This document shows positions 1 to 9,918 of a stretch of DNA of 64,000 nucleotides, piece by piece; the first letter of the stretch is position 1, and the number at the start of each line of letters is the position of its first letter. The position numbers and the translations under genes were made by a program. The notes below the pieces were generated by a model. That model ran no database searches. It was not told the origin of the DNA and was given only the letters and a program-made list of their open reading frames with translations. Source of the stretch: Polynucleobacter sp. MWH-UH2A (GTDB taxonomy: Bacteria; Pseudomonadota; Gammaproteobacteria; Burkholderiales; Burkholderiaceae); NCBI RefSeq assembly GCF_018687195.1, contig NZ_CP061321.1:1860001-1924000 (forward strand), in the 5' to 3' direction.

Positions 1-1771
1 AGGGCAAAGCGCTCTTTTTGAGGAAGGATTCGAGGCCATCTAAAACCTGAAGCTTGTTCTTCAGAGAGAGTTCAATATTGATTCGATCGATGCCATCGGT
101 GTACTCACCCATACGTGGCAACGGAATCACTACATCTTCATTGATTTTGAATGCATTGGTATGGCGAGCAATCGCTGCTGTACGAGCACGATCCAACCAA
201 AACTTCTTACGCGCATCTGCACTGACTGCTACAAAGCCTTCTCCAACACGTAAGTTAGCCATGCGCACCACTTCGCTCGTTGCAGCCGCAACCGCTTCCT
301 CATCATCACCAGCAATATCACCAATCAACACCATCTTTGGCAAACTATTGCGCTTGGACTTTGTCGAATAGCCAACTGCACGCAAGTAACGGTCATCCAA
401 ATGCTCAAGACCAGCCAATATTGGGCCACCTTGCTTGCTTAAGGTTTCGAGGTAAGCCTTGATCTCCACAATGCTAGGAATCGCTTCACGGGCCTGACCG
501 AAAAACTCGAGGCAAACCGTGCGCATGAATTTAGGCATACGATGTAGAACCCAGGTTGCGCTTGTAATCAAGCCATCGCAACCTTCTTTTTGCACGCCAG
601 GCAAGCCCGCTAAAAACTTATCGGTAACGTCTTTACCGAGACCTTCTTTACGGAAACGCTTCCCTTCTACCTCTAATATTTCTGTCTTCAAAATACGTTG
701 GCCAGGCTCACTATTGCCATCAGACCAAGTCAGCTGAAAGCGAACTTTCTCAACATCATGAATCTTGCCAAGATTGTGCTCAAGGCGCTCTACATCAAGC
801 CAATTTCCCTCTGGGTCTACCATGCGCCAGCTGGCCAAGTTATCTAGGGCAGTGCCCCACAAAACCGCTTTCTTACCGCCAGCATTCATCGCGATGTTGC
901 CGCCAATACAGCTTGCATCTGCTGAAGTAGGATCAACCGCAAATACAAGGCCAGCATGCTCAGCAGCATCAGATACACGACGCGTTACAACACCAGCACC
1001 AGTGAAGATGGTTGAAACTTCATGATCAACACCTGGTAAGCGTTTATTTTTTACACCATCAATTTGTTGTAGCTTCTCAGTATTAATCACCGCAGACATC
1101 GCATACAAAGGAATGGCGCCGCCTGTATAGCCCGTGCCACCTCCACGCGGAATGATGGTCAAACCCAATTCAACGCAGGCTTTAACCAATCCAGGAATCT
1201 CGGATTCATAATCGGGTTTGAGAACGACTAAGGGGAACTCAACACGCCAGTCCGTTGCATCGGTAACATGCGCAGCACGAGAAACACCGTCAAAACAAAT
1301 GTTGTCACTTGCAGTGTGACGACCTAATTCTTTTCGAGCACGTTTCCGAATTTGCTCAACTTCTTTAAAGCCATTTTCAAAATTTTCAATCGCGCGATAA
1401 GCGGCATTCAACAAAACCTCTACCTGCTCAGCAGAGTCGCCATTGTTTCGCTTTTTCACTTCGCCTAAGCGGTGCCACAAGGCATCAATTAATTGCTGTC
1501 GACGATTAGGGTTATCAAGCAAGTCATCTTGCAAGAAAGGATTGCGCTGTACGACCCAAATATCGCCCAGGATTTCGAACAACATACGTGCTGAGCGACC
1601 AGTCCTGCGAACACCACGCAAATCATTTAAAACGCGCCATGACTCCTCGCCCAAGAGGCGAATCACAATCTCACGATCAGAAAAAGAGGTGTAGTTGTAG
1701 GGAATTTCGCGAAGTCGGGGAGAATCCGCCTCAAAATCCTGCAACTGGTTCAAAGCCAACGGTGCGTTCAT
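1..1771 (-). CDS. FAD/FMN-containing dehydrogenase with N-terminal DUF3683 domain (partial, runs off the left edge)
   Basis: About 590 residues are visible from the ATG at 1771; the frame stays open to base 1. The N-terminal ~130 residues resemble the DUF3683 region of large betaproteobacterial FAD-linked oxidases. An FAD_binding_4 (PCMH-type) domain follows, with a glycine-rich [15 protein letters not shown] stretch near residue 195 and [14 protein letters not shown] further on. Family members are ~1,200-1,300 residues and end in a FAD-oxidase C domain and an iron-sulfur cysteine-rich domain, both expected outside the window. They are thought to oxidise a 2-hydroxy acid such as lactate or glycolate; the substrate here is unknown. 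The gene is divergent from ilvA across 134 bases. No strong ribosome site precedes the ATG, so the start is moderately certain. Confidence 0.85.
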   Translation of the reverse strand, partial: MNAPLALNQLQDFEADSPRLREIPYNYTSFSDREIVIRLLGEESWRVLNDLRGVRRTGRSARMLFEILGDIWVVQRNPFLQDDLLDNPNRRQQLIDALWHRLGEVKKRNNGDSAEQVEVLLNAAYRAIENFENGFKEVEQIRKRARKELGRHTASDNICFDGVSRAAHVTDATDWRVEFPLVVLKPDYESEIPGLVKACVELGLTIIPRGGGTGYTGGAIPLYAMSAVINTEKLQQIDGVKNKRLPGVDHEVSTIFTGAGVVTRRVSDAAEHAGLVFAVDPTSADASCIGGNIAMNAGGKKAVLWGTALDNLASWRMVDPEGNWLDVERLEHNLGKIHDVEKVRFQLTWSDGNSEPGQRILKTEILEVEGKRFRKEGLGKDVTDKFLAGLPGVQKEGCDGLITSATWVLHRMPKFMRTVCLEFFGQAREAIPSIVEIKAYLETLSKQGGPILAGLEHLDDRYLRAVGYSTKSKRNSLPKMVLIGDIAGDDEEAVAAATSEVVRMANLRVGEGFVAVSADARKKFWLDRARTAAIARHTNAFKINEDVVIPLPRMGEYTDGIDRINIELSLKNKLQVLDGLESFLKKSALP

Positions 1772-1905
1772 ATCGACATATTTGGTAAATATGCATTTTA
1801 ATTGAGCTACCTCGATACTGGCAGGAAACCGAGAAAGTTGCCGACCAAAGATATAAACCCCTGAAAATCTAAGGGCTTAGGGCTCATCCGTGGTACGCTC
1901 ATCGG

Positions 1906-3426
1906 ATGGCAACGAACTACCTAAAGAAAATTTTATCGGCTCGCGTCTATGACGTAGCGAGAGAAACTGAGCTTCAGCTCGCCCCAGAATTAAGCAAGCG
2001 TTTGGGCAACCAAGTTTTGCTCAAAAGGGAGGATAACCAACCCGTTTTCTCATTCAAACTCCGAGGCGCCTACAACAAAATGGCGCATTTGGCGCCAGAA
2101 GCCTTAAAGCGCGGGGTTATTGCTGCTTCAGCTGGCAACCATGCTCAAGGCGTAGCCTTGGCAGCAGCAAAAATGAAGTGCAAGGCTGTCATTGTGATGC
2201 CGGTTACCACGCCAAGCGTCAAAATTGATGCCGTTAAAGCCAGAGGCGGGTCCTGGGTAGAAATTATCCTGCACGGCGAATCCTATAGCGATGCTTTTAA
2301 GCATTCTGAAGTCGTGGCAAAAAAACGGGGTCTCACCTTTGTCCATCCTTTTGATGATCCCGATGTGATTGCAGGACAAGGCACGATCGCGCAAGAAATT
2401 TTTACTCAACATCCAGATCCTATCGACGCTGTCTTTGTTGCAATTGGTGGTGGTGGCTTGATTGCTGGTATTGGCGAATATGTAAAAGCCGTTAGCCCAA
2501 AAACAAAAGTCATCGGTGTTCAAGCATCTGACTCTGATGCAATGAATCAATCACTCAAAGCAAATAAACGCATTGAGATGAAAGATGTTGGATTATTTTC
2601 CGATGGTACGGCCGTTAAATTGGTTGGCAAAGAAACGTTTCGTATCTGCAAAAAAGTAGTTGATGAAATCGTTACGGTGGATACCGACGAAATCTGTGCA
2701 GCAATTAATGATGTTTTTACTGACACGCGCAGCATTCTTGAGCCCGCGGGCGCCTTAGCTATCGCCGGCGTGAAAAAGTATGTCGAGAAAAAACACCTCA
2801 AGAAGAAGACCCTAGTAGCAGTGGCCTGCGGTGCCAATATGAACTTCAGCCGCCTACGCTTTGTTGCAGAGCGTGCTGATGTGGGTGAATTCCGTGAAGC
2901 GGTATTTGCAGTAACCATTCCTGAAGAGCGTGGCTCGTTTAAACGCTTCTGCGAACTACTTGGCAAACGCAATGTGACGGAATTTAACTATCGTATTGGT
3001 GATCAAAAAGAAGCGCATATTTTTGTGGGCATCAGCACTCAAAAATCTGGCGATAGTGATGCGATTGCAAAACATTTCCGTAAAGCCAAATTTGCGACGA
3101 TTGATCTCACTCATGACGAATTAGCAAAATCCCATTTGCGCCATATGGTGGGCGGACACTCAGCATTGGCCAAAGATGAATTGCTGTACCGTTTCGAATT
3201 TCCTGAGCGCCCAGGCGCGTTGATGAAGTTCTTAACCAGCATGGCCCCGAACTGGAACATTAGCTTGTTCCACTATCGCAATCATGGCGCAGACTATGGT
3301 CGCATTTTGGTCGGCATTCAAGTTCCAAAAAATGAGCAGAAGAAATTCCAGAAATTCTTAGCCACTCTAGGCTATCCACATTGGGATGAAAGCAACAACC
3401 CTGCTTATCGCTTATTCTTGAAATAA
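1906..3426 (+). CDS. ilvA: Biosynthetic threonine ammonia-lyase (threonine deaminase)
   Basis: This PLP enzyme converts threonine to 2-oxobutanoate and ammonia, the first committed step of isoleucine synthesis. The 506 residues match the long biosynthetic form. The catalytic domain covers ~1-320, with the PLP lysine in SFKLRGAYNK (K51) and the phosphate-binding loop AIGGGGLIAGIG near residue 185. Two ACT-like regulatory domains follow (~330-410 and ~420-504), as expected for isoleucine feedback inhibition; the short catabolic TdcB form lacks them. The next gene starts 2 bases after the stop, so co-transcription with the nucleotidase and queF is likely. Confidence 0.96.
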   Translation: MATNYLKKILSARVYDVARETELQLAPELSKRLGNQVLLKREDNQPVFSFKLRGAYNKMAHLAPEALKRGVIAASAGNHAQGVALAAAKMKCKAVIVMPVTTPSVKIDAVKARGGSWVEIILHGESYSDAFKHSEVVAKKRGLTFVHPFDDPDVIAGQGTIAQEIFTQHPDPIDAVFVAIGGGGLIAGIGEYVKAVSPKTKVIGVQASDSDAMNQSLKANKRIEMKDVGLFSDGTAVKLVGKETFRICKKVVDEIVTVDTDEICAAINDVFTDTRSILEPAGALAIAGVKKYVEKKHLKKKTLVAVACGANMNFSRLRFVAERADVGEFREAVFAVTIPEERGSFKRFCELLGKRNVTEFNYRIGDQKEAHIFVGISTQKSGDSDAIAKHFRKAKFATIDLTHDELAKSHLRHMVGGHSALAKDELLYRFEFPERPGALMKFLTSMAPNWNISLFHYRNHGADYGRILVGIQVPKNEQKKFQKFLATLGYPHWDESNNPAYRLFLK

Positions 3427-3428
3427 CT

Positions 3429-4343
3429 ATGTCTTACACGCTCACCGGAAAACTTGTCGTTGCGATTTCATCGCGTGCCTTGTTTGATTTTGAAGAAGAA
3501 AATCGTATCTTCGAATCTACCGATGACAGCGCCTACATGAAGCTTCAGCTTGAACGTTTGGGGATAGCGGCGCAAACAGGCGTGGCCTTTCCACTTGTTA
3601 AAAAATTACTCGCCTTTAATGAGGCGGGCGAACAACGGGTTGAAGTGGTGATTCTCTCGCGCAATGATCCAGTGAGCGGCTTACGAGTATTCCGCTCTGC
3701 AGAACATCACGGCCTTCATCTAGAGCGCGGTGTCTTTACCAGAGGGCGCCCGCCATACCATTACCTGCGCTCTCTCCACGCCAACCTCTTCTTGTCAGCC
3801 AATGAAGATGATGTGAGAGCTACCATTGATGCCGGCTTTCCGGCGGCTCGCGTATTTCCAGAATCTAGCAAAATTGCCGAGTCTCACCCCAATGAAATTC
3901 GAATTGCATTTGACGGAGACGCAGTACTGTTTTCAGATGAAGCGGAACAAGTTTTCCAGAACAAAGGTCTTGAAGCATTTGTTGATCATGAGAGCAAAAA
4001 GGTGGATATCCCCCTGCCACCAGGTCCATTCAAGCCTTTGTTAGAAGCATTACATAGACTGCAACGCTCAACTAGTGAAAACGGTATGCGCATTCGTACC
4101 GCTTTAGTAACTGCTCGCTCAGCACCCGCCCATGAACGCGCCATTCGCACTCTAATGGCTTGGGGCATTGACGTGGATGAAGCGATGTTTCTTGGCGGCT
4201 TAACGAAGAGTGAATTTCTTCGAGAATTTGAACCAGACTTTTTCTTTGATGACCAAACAGGTCACTGCCAATCGGCGGCCTCTGTTGCACCCACTGGTCA
4301 CGTAGTATCTGGCGTCTCTAATCAGCCAAAAAACCCAAAGTAA
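3429..4343 (+). CDS. 5'-nucleotidase (PF06189-type)
   Basis: The 304-residue protein matches the cytosolic 5'-nucleotidase family PF06189. The opening LVVAISSRALFDFEEEN and the acidic motif IAFDGDAVLFSDEAE near residue 160 are characteristic, as is the late acidic PDFFFDDQTGHC motif near residue 275. The family hydrolyses nucleoside 5'-monophosphates by a HAD-like mechanism; the preferred nucleotide cannot be read from sequence. It sits between ilvA and queF with 2-base gaps on both sides, so it is almost certainly in the same operon, although no metabolic link is obvious. No signal peptide is present. Confidence 0.88.
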   Translation: MSYTLTGKLVVAISSRALFDFEEENRIFESTDDSAYMKLQLERLGIAAQTGVAFPLVKKLLAFNEAGEQRVEVVILSRNDPVSGLRVFRSAEHHGLHLERGVFTRGRPPYHYLRSLHANLFLSANEDDVRATIDAGFPAARVFPESSKIAESHPNEIRIAFDGDAVLFSDEAEQVFQNKGLEAFVDHESKKVDIPLPPGPFKPLLEALHRLQRSTSENGMRIRTALVTARSAPAHERAIRTLMAWGIDVDEAMFLGGLTKSEFLREFEPDFFFDDQTGHCQSAASVAPTGHVVSGVSNQPKNPK

Positions 4344-4345
4344 CC

Positions 4346-5173
4346 ATGGCGACACTCTCACTTGGGCAAACAACGCAATACCCAGATCAATATGATCCAA
4401 GTCTGCTATTCCCTATTCCAAGATCAGAGAATCGCACCAAGCTTGGATTAAAAGAAGGTCAAGCCTTGCCGTTTATTGGTGTAGATATTTGGAATGCCTT
4501 TGAACTCAGTTGGCTTAATAAAAAAGGGAAGCCTCAGATCGCACTCGCTGAATTTCAAATTCCAGCAGATTCACCCAACATGATTGAATCCAAGTCGTTC
4601 AAGCTCTATCTCAATAGCCTGAATAATGCGCGCTTTGAAGATGAAAATGAGTTGTGCGACTTACTCATCAATGATCTCTCCACTGTTGCAGGAAGCAAGA
4701 TCACAACACGCATTCAAGCAACTGAAGCTGTAGCTAAAAAAGGAATGCAGGAAATGGACGGCATTCTGATGGACAGACTCGATATTGAAGTCGACCCCAA
4801 TCTACCTGCAGACGCAAGCGTATTAGGCGTAAATGAATCATTCGGCCCTATTGAACAATGCTTGATTTCTCATTTACTGAAATCTAATTGCCCAGTTACA
4901 GGTCAACCTGATTGGGCTAGCGTTCAAATTCGATACCAAGGTCGACCCATTCTTGAAGAAGGTTTATTGCGTTACCTGATTGGCTTTAGACAATTAGGGG
5001 AATTTCATGAACACTGTGTTGAAACGATCTTTACTGATATCAAGCGGCAATGTAAGCCAGAAAAATTATCCGTTTATGCGCGCTACACTCGTCGCGGTGG
5101 TCTAGATATCAATCCATTTAGAACAGACTACAACTCACCTTGGCCAGACAACATTCGTCATGCTCGCCAATAA
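4346..5173 (+). CDS. queF: NADPH-dependent 7-cyano-7-deazaguanine reductase
   Basis: QueF reduces preQ0 to preQ1, a late step in queuosine synthesis for tRNA wobble modification. At 275 residues it is the long two-module type (E. coli YqcD-like). The nucleophilic cysteine that forms the thioimide with substrate is in SNCPVTGQPDW (C182). The N-terminal module holds FQIPADSPNMIESKSFKLYL (71-90) and the C-terminal module ends with YARYTRRGGLDINPFR. It is the last gene of the ilvA run and is followed within 10 bases by a strong hairpin. No preQ1 riboswitch is seen, consistent with its internal operon position. Confidence 0.97.
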   Translation: MATLSLGQTTQYPDQYDPSLLFPIPRSENRTKLGLKEGQALPFIGVDIWNAFELSWLNKKGKPQIALAEFQIPADSPNMIESKSFKLYLNSLNNARFEDENELCDLLINDLSTVAGSKITTRIQATEAVAKKGMQEMDGILMDRLDIEVDPNLPADASVLGVNESFGPIEQCLISHLLKSNCPVTGQPDWASVQIRYQGRPILEEGLLRYLIGFRQLGEFHEHCVETIFTDIKRQCKPEKLSVYARYTRRGGLDINPFRTDYNSPWPDNIRHARQ

Positions 5174-5178
5174 ATAAA

Positions 5179-5212
5179 AAACCCCTCTAGAATTTTCTGA
5201 GGGGTTTTTCTT
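5179..5212. terminator. Bidirectional rho-independent terminator between queF and ssb
   Basis: The hairpin has the arms AAAACCCCTC and GAGGGGTTTT around an A/T-rich loop. A run of T follows on the plus strand, and on the minus strand the same structure ends in TTTTTTATTT. It can therefore stop queF transcripts on one strand and ssb transcripts on the other. Confidence 0.9.
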
Positions 5213-5250
5213 AGCAGCCATCAATTACTTAAATGGCATGTTGTTACTAC

Positions 5251-5703
5251 TTAGAACGGAATATCATCATCCATTGCACCTAGTGATGCGGCACTGGAAG
5301 CTGCTGGAGCAGGCTGTTCAGCAGACTTAGAGCGACTGTAGCTCTCACCACCATCACCGCCACCAACTGGTTTACCGCCAAGCATTTGCATGGTTTCAGC
5401 AACGATTTCGGTTGAGTATTTTTCTTGACCACTTGCGTCAGTCCATTTACGTGTCCGTAAACGACCTTCTACGTAAACCTGTGAACCCTTTTTAAGATAT
5501 TGACCTGCGATCTCTGCAAGCTTTCCAAAGAATGCAACGCGATGCCATTCCGTGGTTTCTTTCATTTCACCTGTTTGCTTATCTTTGTAGCGATCTGAAG
5601 TTGCTACTGAAATATTGGTAACTGCGTCGCCACTTGGCATATAACGCGTTTCTGGATCGCGCCCGACATTACCTACGATGATGACCTTATTTACCGAAGC
5701 CAT
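5251..5703 (-). CDS. ssb: Single-stranded DNA-binding protein
   Basis: SSB coats single-stranded DNA during replication, recombination and repair and recruits partners through its C-terminal tip. The 150 residues show the OB fold (~1-110, starting [18 protein letters not shown]), a short Gly/Ser/Ala-rich linker, and the acidic tip MDDDIPF (144-150). It lies 71 bases downstream of the MFS gene on the same strand, close to uvrA as in many proteobacteria, though here the transporter gene separates the two. Confidence 0.97.
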   Translation of the reverse strand: MASVNKVIIVGNVGRDPETRYMPSGDAVTNISVATSDRYKDKQTGEMKETTEWHRVAFFGKLAEIAGQYLKKGSQVYVEGRLRTRKWTDASGQEKYSTEIVAETMQMLGGKPVGGGDGGESYSRSKSAEQPAPAASSAASLGAMDDDIPF

Positions 5704-5774
5704 GTTGTCTCCCGAAGAAAATACTGCTGTTATTGCTGCTTAAAAAGTTGCTTGTCTTAATGAAATCAATGTTG

Positions 5775-6956
5775 CTAAATCTTTGTAGCTTGGTCCTTTG
5801 AATCAACTGCTTTCGCAGGCATTTCACTCATCGACCAAGCAATTATAAGCCAGCATACCAAGAGCGCAGCACCCATCACAAAGACCGATAAATCACCATG
5901 GCTATCCATTAAATAGCCCCCTAGAGCTGCCCCTGAAAATAAACCAATTGACTGAGTGGTGTTGTAAACGCCCAGTGCAGTGCCTTTTGATTCTTTTGCA
6001 AAACGGGACACCAAAGAAGGTTGCAATGCTTCTAATAAGTTAAATCCTACAAAGTAAATCAAGAGAGCAATTGCAATTGAGATGACTGAAGAGGTTTTAG
6101 TGAACAAAATTTCTGCAAGCAATAACAATATGATTGCCAACAGCAAAATGGTGCGCATTTTTTGTTTCTTCTCACCAAAAATCAAAATGGGTGCCATCAA
6201 GAAGAATGACAACAACACAACGGGTAAATAAATTTCCCAATGGGAAGCTAAGGGTAGCCCCGCCTGAACAAGTAAGCGTGGCACAACCAAAAACATGGCT
6301 ACCTGTGTTGCATGCAGAACAAAGACGCCCAAATTTAAACGCATTAATTCAGGTCGTAAAAAAACCTCTTTTAGTGAGGCCTGAGCATTTACCTCGGGCT
6401 TATTGCTTGGCAAAACAAAGTATGTGACCATCATTGCAGCAACGCCCAAAATCGCAAGGACAATAAAAATTCCGCTGAGACTGATTAATCGATATATCGG
6501 CGCAGCAATCACCAAAGACAAAGCAAATGAGAGCGCGATACTGCCGCCGACCAAAGCCATCGCTCGTGTACGAACCTGCTCACGCGTCAGGTCAGCAACC
6601 CACGCAGAAATGGCAGCAGATACTGCGCCCGCACCCATTACTCCCCGACCGATTGCAATCCACAGCAAATCATCTTGAGCAGCACAAATGAGCGCGCCAG
6701 CTACAAATAAAGAAAGCCCCCAAAGTACCACTGGCTTCCGTCCAATACGGTCAGAAAGACGCCCCAAGGGGATATAAAAGCAAGCTTGAATAATATTAAA
6801 GATGCCGAGGGTCAAGCCCACCCAAAGCGCATGCTCGCCACCCGGCAAACCACGCGCATGAATGCTAAAGACTGGCAATAGCAAGAATAGGCCCAGCATT
6901 CGCAGGCCAAAAATGCCTGCTAAAGCGAGAGTGGAGCGAAGTTCAGAAGGATTCAT
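5775..6956 (-). CDS. MFS transporter
   Basis: The 393-residue hydrophobic protein has about 12 predicted membrane helices. It carries the MFS motif A between helices 2 and 3 (PLGRLSDRIGRKPVVLWG), which supports a proton-coupled antiporter of the drug/efflux class. The long N-terminal half, the charged loop PSNKPEVNAQASLKE near residue 185 and a second six-helix half fit the usual layout. The substrate is not determinable. Its start is 37 bases from the divergent uvrA start. The position between uvrA and ssb is common in Burkholderiales. Confidence 0.9.
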   Translation of the reverse strand: MNPSELRSTLALAGIFGLRMLGLFLLLPVFSIHARGLPGGEHALWVGLTLGIFNIIQACFYIPLGRLSDRIGRKPVVLWGLSLFVAGALICAAQDDLLWIAIGRGVMGAGAVSAAISAWVADLTREQVRTRAMALVGGSIALSFALSLVIAAPIYRLISLSGIFIVLAILGVAAMMVTYFVLPSNKPEVNAQASLKEVFLRPELMRLNLGVFVLHATQVAMFLVVPRLLVQAGLPLASHWEIYLPVVLLSFFLMAPILIFGEKKQKMRTILLLAIILLLLAEILFTKTSSVISIAIALLIYFVGFNLLEALQPSLVSRFAKESKGTALGVYNTTQSIGLFSGAALGGYLMDSHGDLSVFVMGAALLVCWLIIAWSMSEMPAKAVDSKDQATKI

Positions 6957-6993
6957 GAGAAAGAGCTATATTAACAAGTTACGCTAAAAAATC

Positions 6994-9882
6994 ATGAATA
7001 ACGAAATCAAGATCCGCGGTGCCCGCACCCACAACCTCAAAAACATCAATCTAGACATTCCTAGGGAGAAGCTGGTTGTATTAACCGGCTTGTCTGGCTC
7101 GGGAAAGAGCTCTCTTGCTTTTGACACGCTCTACGCAGAGGGTCAACGACGTTATGTAGAGTCATTATCGGCTTACGCCCGTCAATTTTTGCAATTAATG
7201 GAAAAACCGGACGTCGATACGATTGAAGGTCTCTCGCCAGCAATCTCCATTGAGCAAAAAGCAACTAGCCACAATCCGCGCTCGACTGTCGGCACCGTAA
7301 CAGAAATTCATGATTACCTGCGCCTCTTATTTGCACGCGCTGGAACACCGCATTGTCCAGACCACGATCTTCCATTAGAGGCGCAAAGCGTATCTCAAAT
7401 GGTGGACACAGTATTGGCAATGCCAGAAGACACCAAGCTCATGATTCTTGCTCCTGTAGTAAGTGAGCGTAAGGGTGAGTTTGTGGACTTCTTTCAAGAT
7501 CTGCAAGCCCAGGGTTTTGTGCGCTTTCGCGTCCGCTCTGGCGGAGGTACTGCGAATGCTGCTAAGGCGGAAATATTCGAAGTAGATCAATTACCTGCTC
7601 TAAAGAAGAATGACAAACACTCTATTGAAGTTGTAGTAGATCGCATTAAAGTTCGACCAGATATTCAACAACGTCTTGCTGAATCGTTTGAGACTGCACT
7701 GCGTCTTGCCGATGGTAAAGCAATGATTGTTGATATGGACACTGGTAAAGAGATGATTTTCTCGAGCAAGTTTGCTTGTCCAGTTTGCTCATACTCCCTT
7801 CAAGAATTAGAGCCACGTCTTTTCTCTTTCAATAATCCAATGGGTGCATGCCCTTCATGCGATGGACTGGGTCATCAGTCTTTCTTTGATCCTAAACGCA
7901 TTGTTGCGCATCCTGATTTATCACTAGCATCAGGTGCCATTAAGGGCTGGGATCGACGTAACCAGTTTTACTTCAAGCTACTACAAACTCTTGCTAAACA
8001 TGGTGGCTTTGATGTTGAAAAACCTTTTGAATCACTTACCAAGAAACAGCAAGACTTGATCTTATTGGGGTCTGGTGATGTCACCATACCCTTTGAATAC
8101 ATCAATGAGCGCGGTAAAAACACCATCCGCGAACATGCTTTTGAAGGTATCGTTGCCAACTTCGAGCGTCGCTATCGTGAAACAGATTCAGTTACTGTCC
8201 GCGAAGAGCTCTCTCGTTATCAGAACATTCAAACCTGCCCTGAATGCAGCGGTAGTCGTTTACGAAAAGAAGCGCGCTTCGTACGAGTGGGCGAGAAAAA
8301 GCAATCGCGCGCTATTTATGAAATCAGCGCGTTGCCATTAAAAGAAGCGAAAGAATATTTCGAGGCTCTTGAACTCAAAGGGGCTAAAAAAGAGATTGCA
8401 GACAAGATCATTAAAGAAATTAGCGCCCGTCTACGCTTCTTAAACGACGTTGGACTCGACTATCTTTCTCTCGAACGTAGTGCCGATACCCTTTCAGGCG
8501 GTGAAGCACAGCGTATCCGCCTGGCAAGCCAAATTGGTTCCGGGTTAACGGGTGTGATGTATGTGCTTGATGAACCATCGATTGGACTGCATCAACGTGA
8601 TAACGATCGATTGATTGGTACTCTCAAGCATTTACGCGACCTAGGTAACAGCGTTCTAGTCGTTGAACATGATGAAGATATGATCCGCGCATCAGACTGG
8701 GTCATTGATATTGGTCCAGGCGCTGGTGTTCATGGTGGTGAAATTGTTGCGCAAGGCACTCCTACAGAAGTAGAAGCTGACACCAAATCACTGACTGGCG
8801 CCTACCTTGCTGGACGCGAAGCAATAGAAGTTCCAGAAAAACGCATTCCCGTAAATGATCGTTTTCTAGAAATCATTGGCGCACGTGGAAATAATTTGCA
8901 ATCCGTACACGCGAAGATTCCTGTAGGTCTATTGACCTGCGTAACAGGTGTCTCAGGTTCGGGTAAATCAACCCTGATCAATGACACCCTGCATCATGCT
9001 GTTGCACAACATTTATATGGCTCAAGTGCTGAGCCAGCTGCGCACGATGCCATCAAGGGCCTAGAGCACTTCGACAAAGTGATCAGCGTAGATCAATCAC
9101 CAATTGGTCGTACGCCACGCTCCAATCCTGCTACTTATACCGGTCTTTTCACGCCCATTCGCGAGCTCTTTGCAGGTGTGCCTGCTGCGCGTGAACGTGG
9201 TTATGAAGCAGGTCGTTTCTCCTTTAACGTCAAAGGTGGTCGTTGTGATGCCTGTGAAGGCGATGGCGTTTTAAAAGTAGAGATGCACTTCTTGCCAGAT
9301 GTTTATGTGCCTTGCGATGTTTGCCATGGCAAACGCTATAACCGCGAAACTCTAGACATCCGCTACAAAGGAAAAAATATTCATGAAGTGCTCTCAATGA
9401 CGATTGAGCAAGCGCATGAATTCTTTGAAGCGGTTCCAGTTGTTAAACGAAAACTGAAGACATTGTTAGATGTTGGCTTAGGTTATGTAAAGCTTGGTCA
9501 AAGCGCCACAACCTTATCGGGGGGTGAGGCTCAGCGTGTAAAGCTTTCGCTGGAGCTTTCTAAGCGAGATACTGGTAGAACTCTTTATATCCTGGACGAA
9601 CCGACAACTGGCTTACATTTCCACGATATTCAATTGTTGTTAACCGTCATTCAAACCCTCAAGAAACAAGGCAACACCATTGTCATCATTGAGCACAATT
9701 TGGATGTTATTAAAACCGCCGACTGGATTATTGATTTAGGGCCTAAAGGTGGCGCAGGTGGCGGACAAATCATCGCGACCGGCACCCCTGAAGAAGTTGC
9801 CAAGAATGAAGTGAGTTTCACAGGTCATTATTTGGCGCCCTTGTTAACTCGCAAAACGACTACTAACAAAAAGAAAAGGTAG
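6994..9882 (+). CDS. uvrA: Excinuclease ABC subunit A
   Basis: UvrA is the damage-recognition ATPase of nucleotide excision repair and loads UvrB. The 962 residues have the full double-ABC layout. The first P-loop is [10 protein letters not shown] (31-40), followed by a CPVC...CPSC zinc module from ~263 and the first LSGGEAQR near 500. The second P-loop GVSGSGKST is near 652, the second zinc module CDACEGDG...CDVCHG spans ~751-778, and the second LSGGEAQR is near 841. The C-terminus is lysine-rich. No clear LexA box is visible in the 37-base divergent gap. Confidence 0.98.
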   Translation: MNNEIKIRGARTHNLKNINLDIPREKLVVLTGLSGSGKSSLAFDTLYAEGQRRYVESLSAYARQFLQLMEKPDVDTIEGLSPAISIEQKATSHNPRSTVGTVTEIHDYLRLLFARAGTPHCPDHDLPLEAQSVSQMVDTVLAMPEDTKLMILAPVVSERKGEFVDFFQDLQAQGFVRFRVRSGGGTANAAKAEIFEVDQLPALKKNDKHSIEVVVDRIKVRPDIQQRLAESFETALRLADGKAMIVDMDTGKEMIFSSKFACPVCSYSLQELEPRLFSFNNPMGACPSCDGLGHQSFFDPKRIVAHPDLSLASGAIKGWDRRNQFYFKLLQTLAKHGGFDVEKPFESLTKKQQDLILLGSGDVTIPFEYINERGKNTIREHAFEGIVANFERRYRETDSVTVREELSRYQNIQTCPECSGSRLRKEARFVRVGEKKQSRAIYEISALPLKEAKEYFEALELKGAKKEIADKIIKEISARLRFLNDVGLDYLSLERSADTLSGGEAQRIRLASQIGSGLTGVMYVLDEPSIGLHQRDNDRLIGTLKHLRDLGNSVLVVEHDEDMIRASDWVIDIGPGAGVHGGEIVAQGTPTEVEADTKSLTGAYLAGREAIEVPEKRIPVNDRFLEIIGARGNNLQSVHAKIPVGLLTCVTGVSGSGKSTLINDTLHHAVAQHLYGSSAEPAAHDAIKGLEHFDKVISVDQSPIGRTPRSNPATYTGLFTPIRELFAGVPAARERGYEAGRFSFNVKGGRCDACEGDGVLKVEMHFLPDVYVPCDVCHGKRYNRETLDIRYKGKNIHEVLSMTIEQAHEFFEAVPVVKRKLKTLLDVGLGYVKLGQSATTLSGGEAQRVKLSLELSKRDTGRTLYILDEPTTGLHFHDIQLLLTVIQTLKKQGNTIVIIEHNLDVIKTADWIIDLGPKGGAGGGQIIATGTPEEVAKNEVSFTGHYLAPLLTRKTTTNKKKR

Positions 9883-9903
9883 ATGGCGAACCTTCGCCAT
9901 CTA
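9880..9903 (-). terminator. Terminator of the antiporter gene, overlapping the uvrA stop
   Basis: An 11-bp perfect stem (TAGATGGCGAA and TTCGCCATCTA) with a 2-base loop begins at the uvrA stop codon. On the minus strand it is followed by CCTTTTCTTTTTG, a good U-tract for the antiporter transcript. On the plus strand no T-run follows, so it is weaker for uvrA. Confidence 0.75.
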
Positions 9904-9918
9904 CTAATGGCAGACATT

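Noticed and set aside
2128-2972. Two open frames of 140 and 141 codons on the minus strand inside ilvA
   Set aside because: They are antisense shadows of a strongly supported gene with no recognisable domain and no ribosome site.
4344-4345. preQ1 riboswitch upstream of queF
   Set aside because: queF starts 2 bases after the upstream gene, which leaves no room for an aptamer.
6957-6993. LexA (SOS) box between uvrA and the MFS gene
   Set aside because: No CTG-N10-CAG palindrome is present; the gap is AT-rich without a clear operator.
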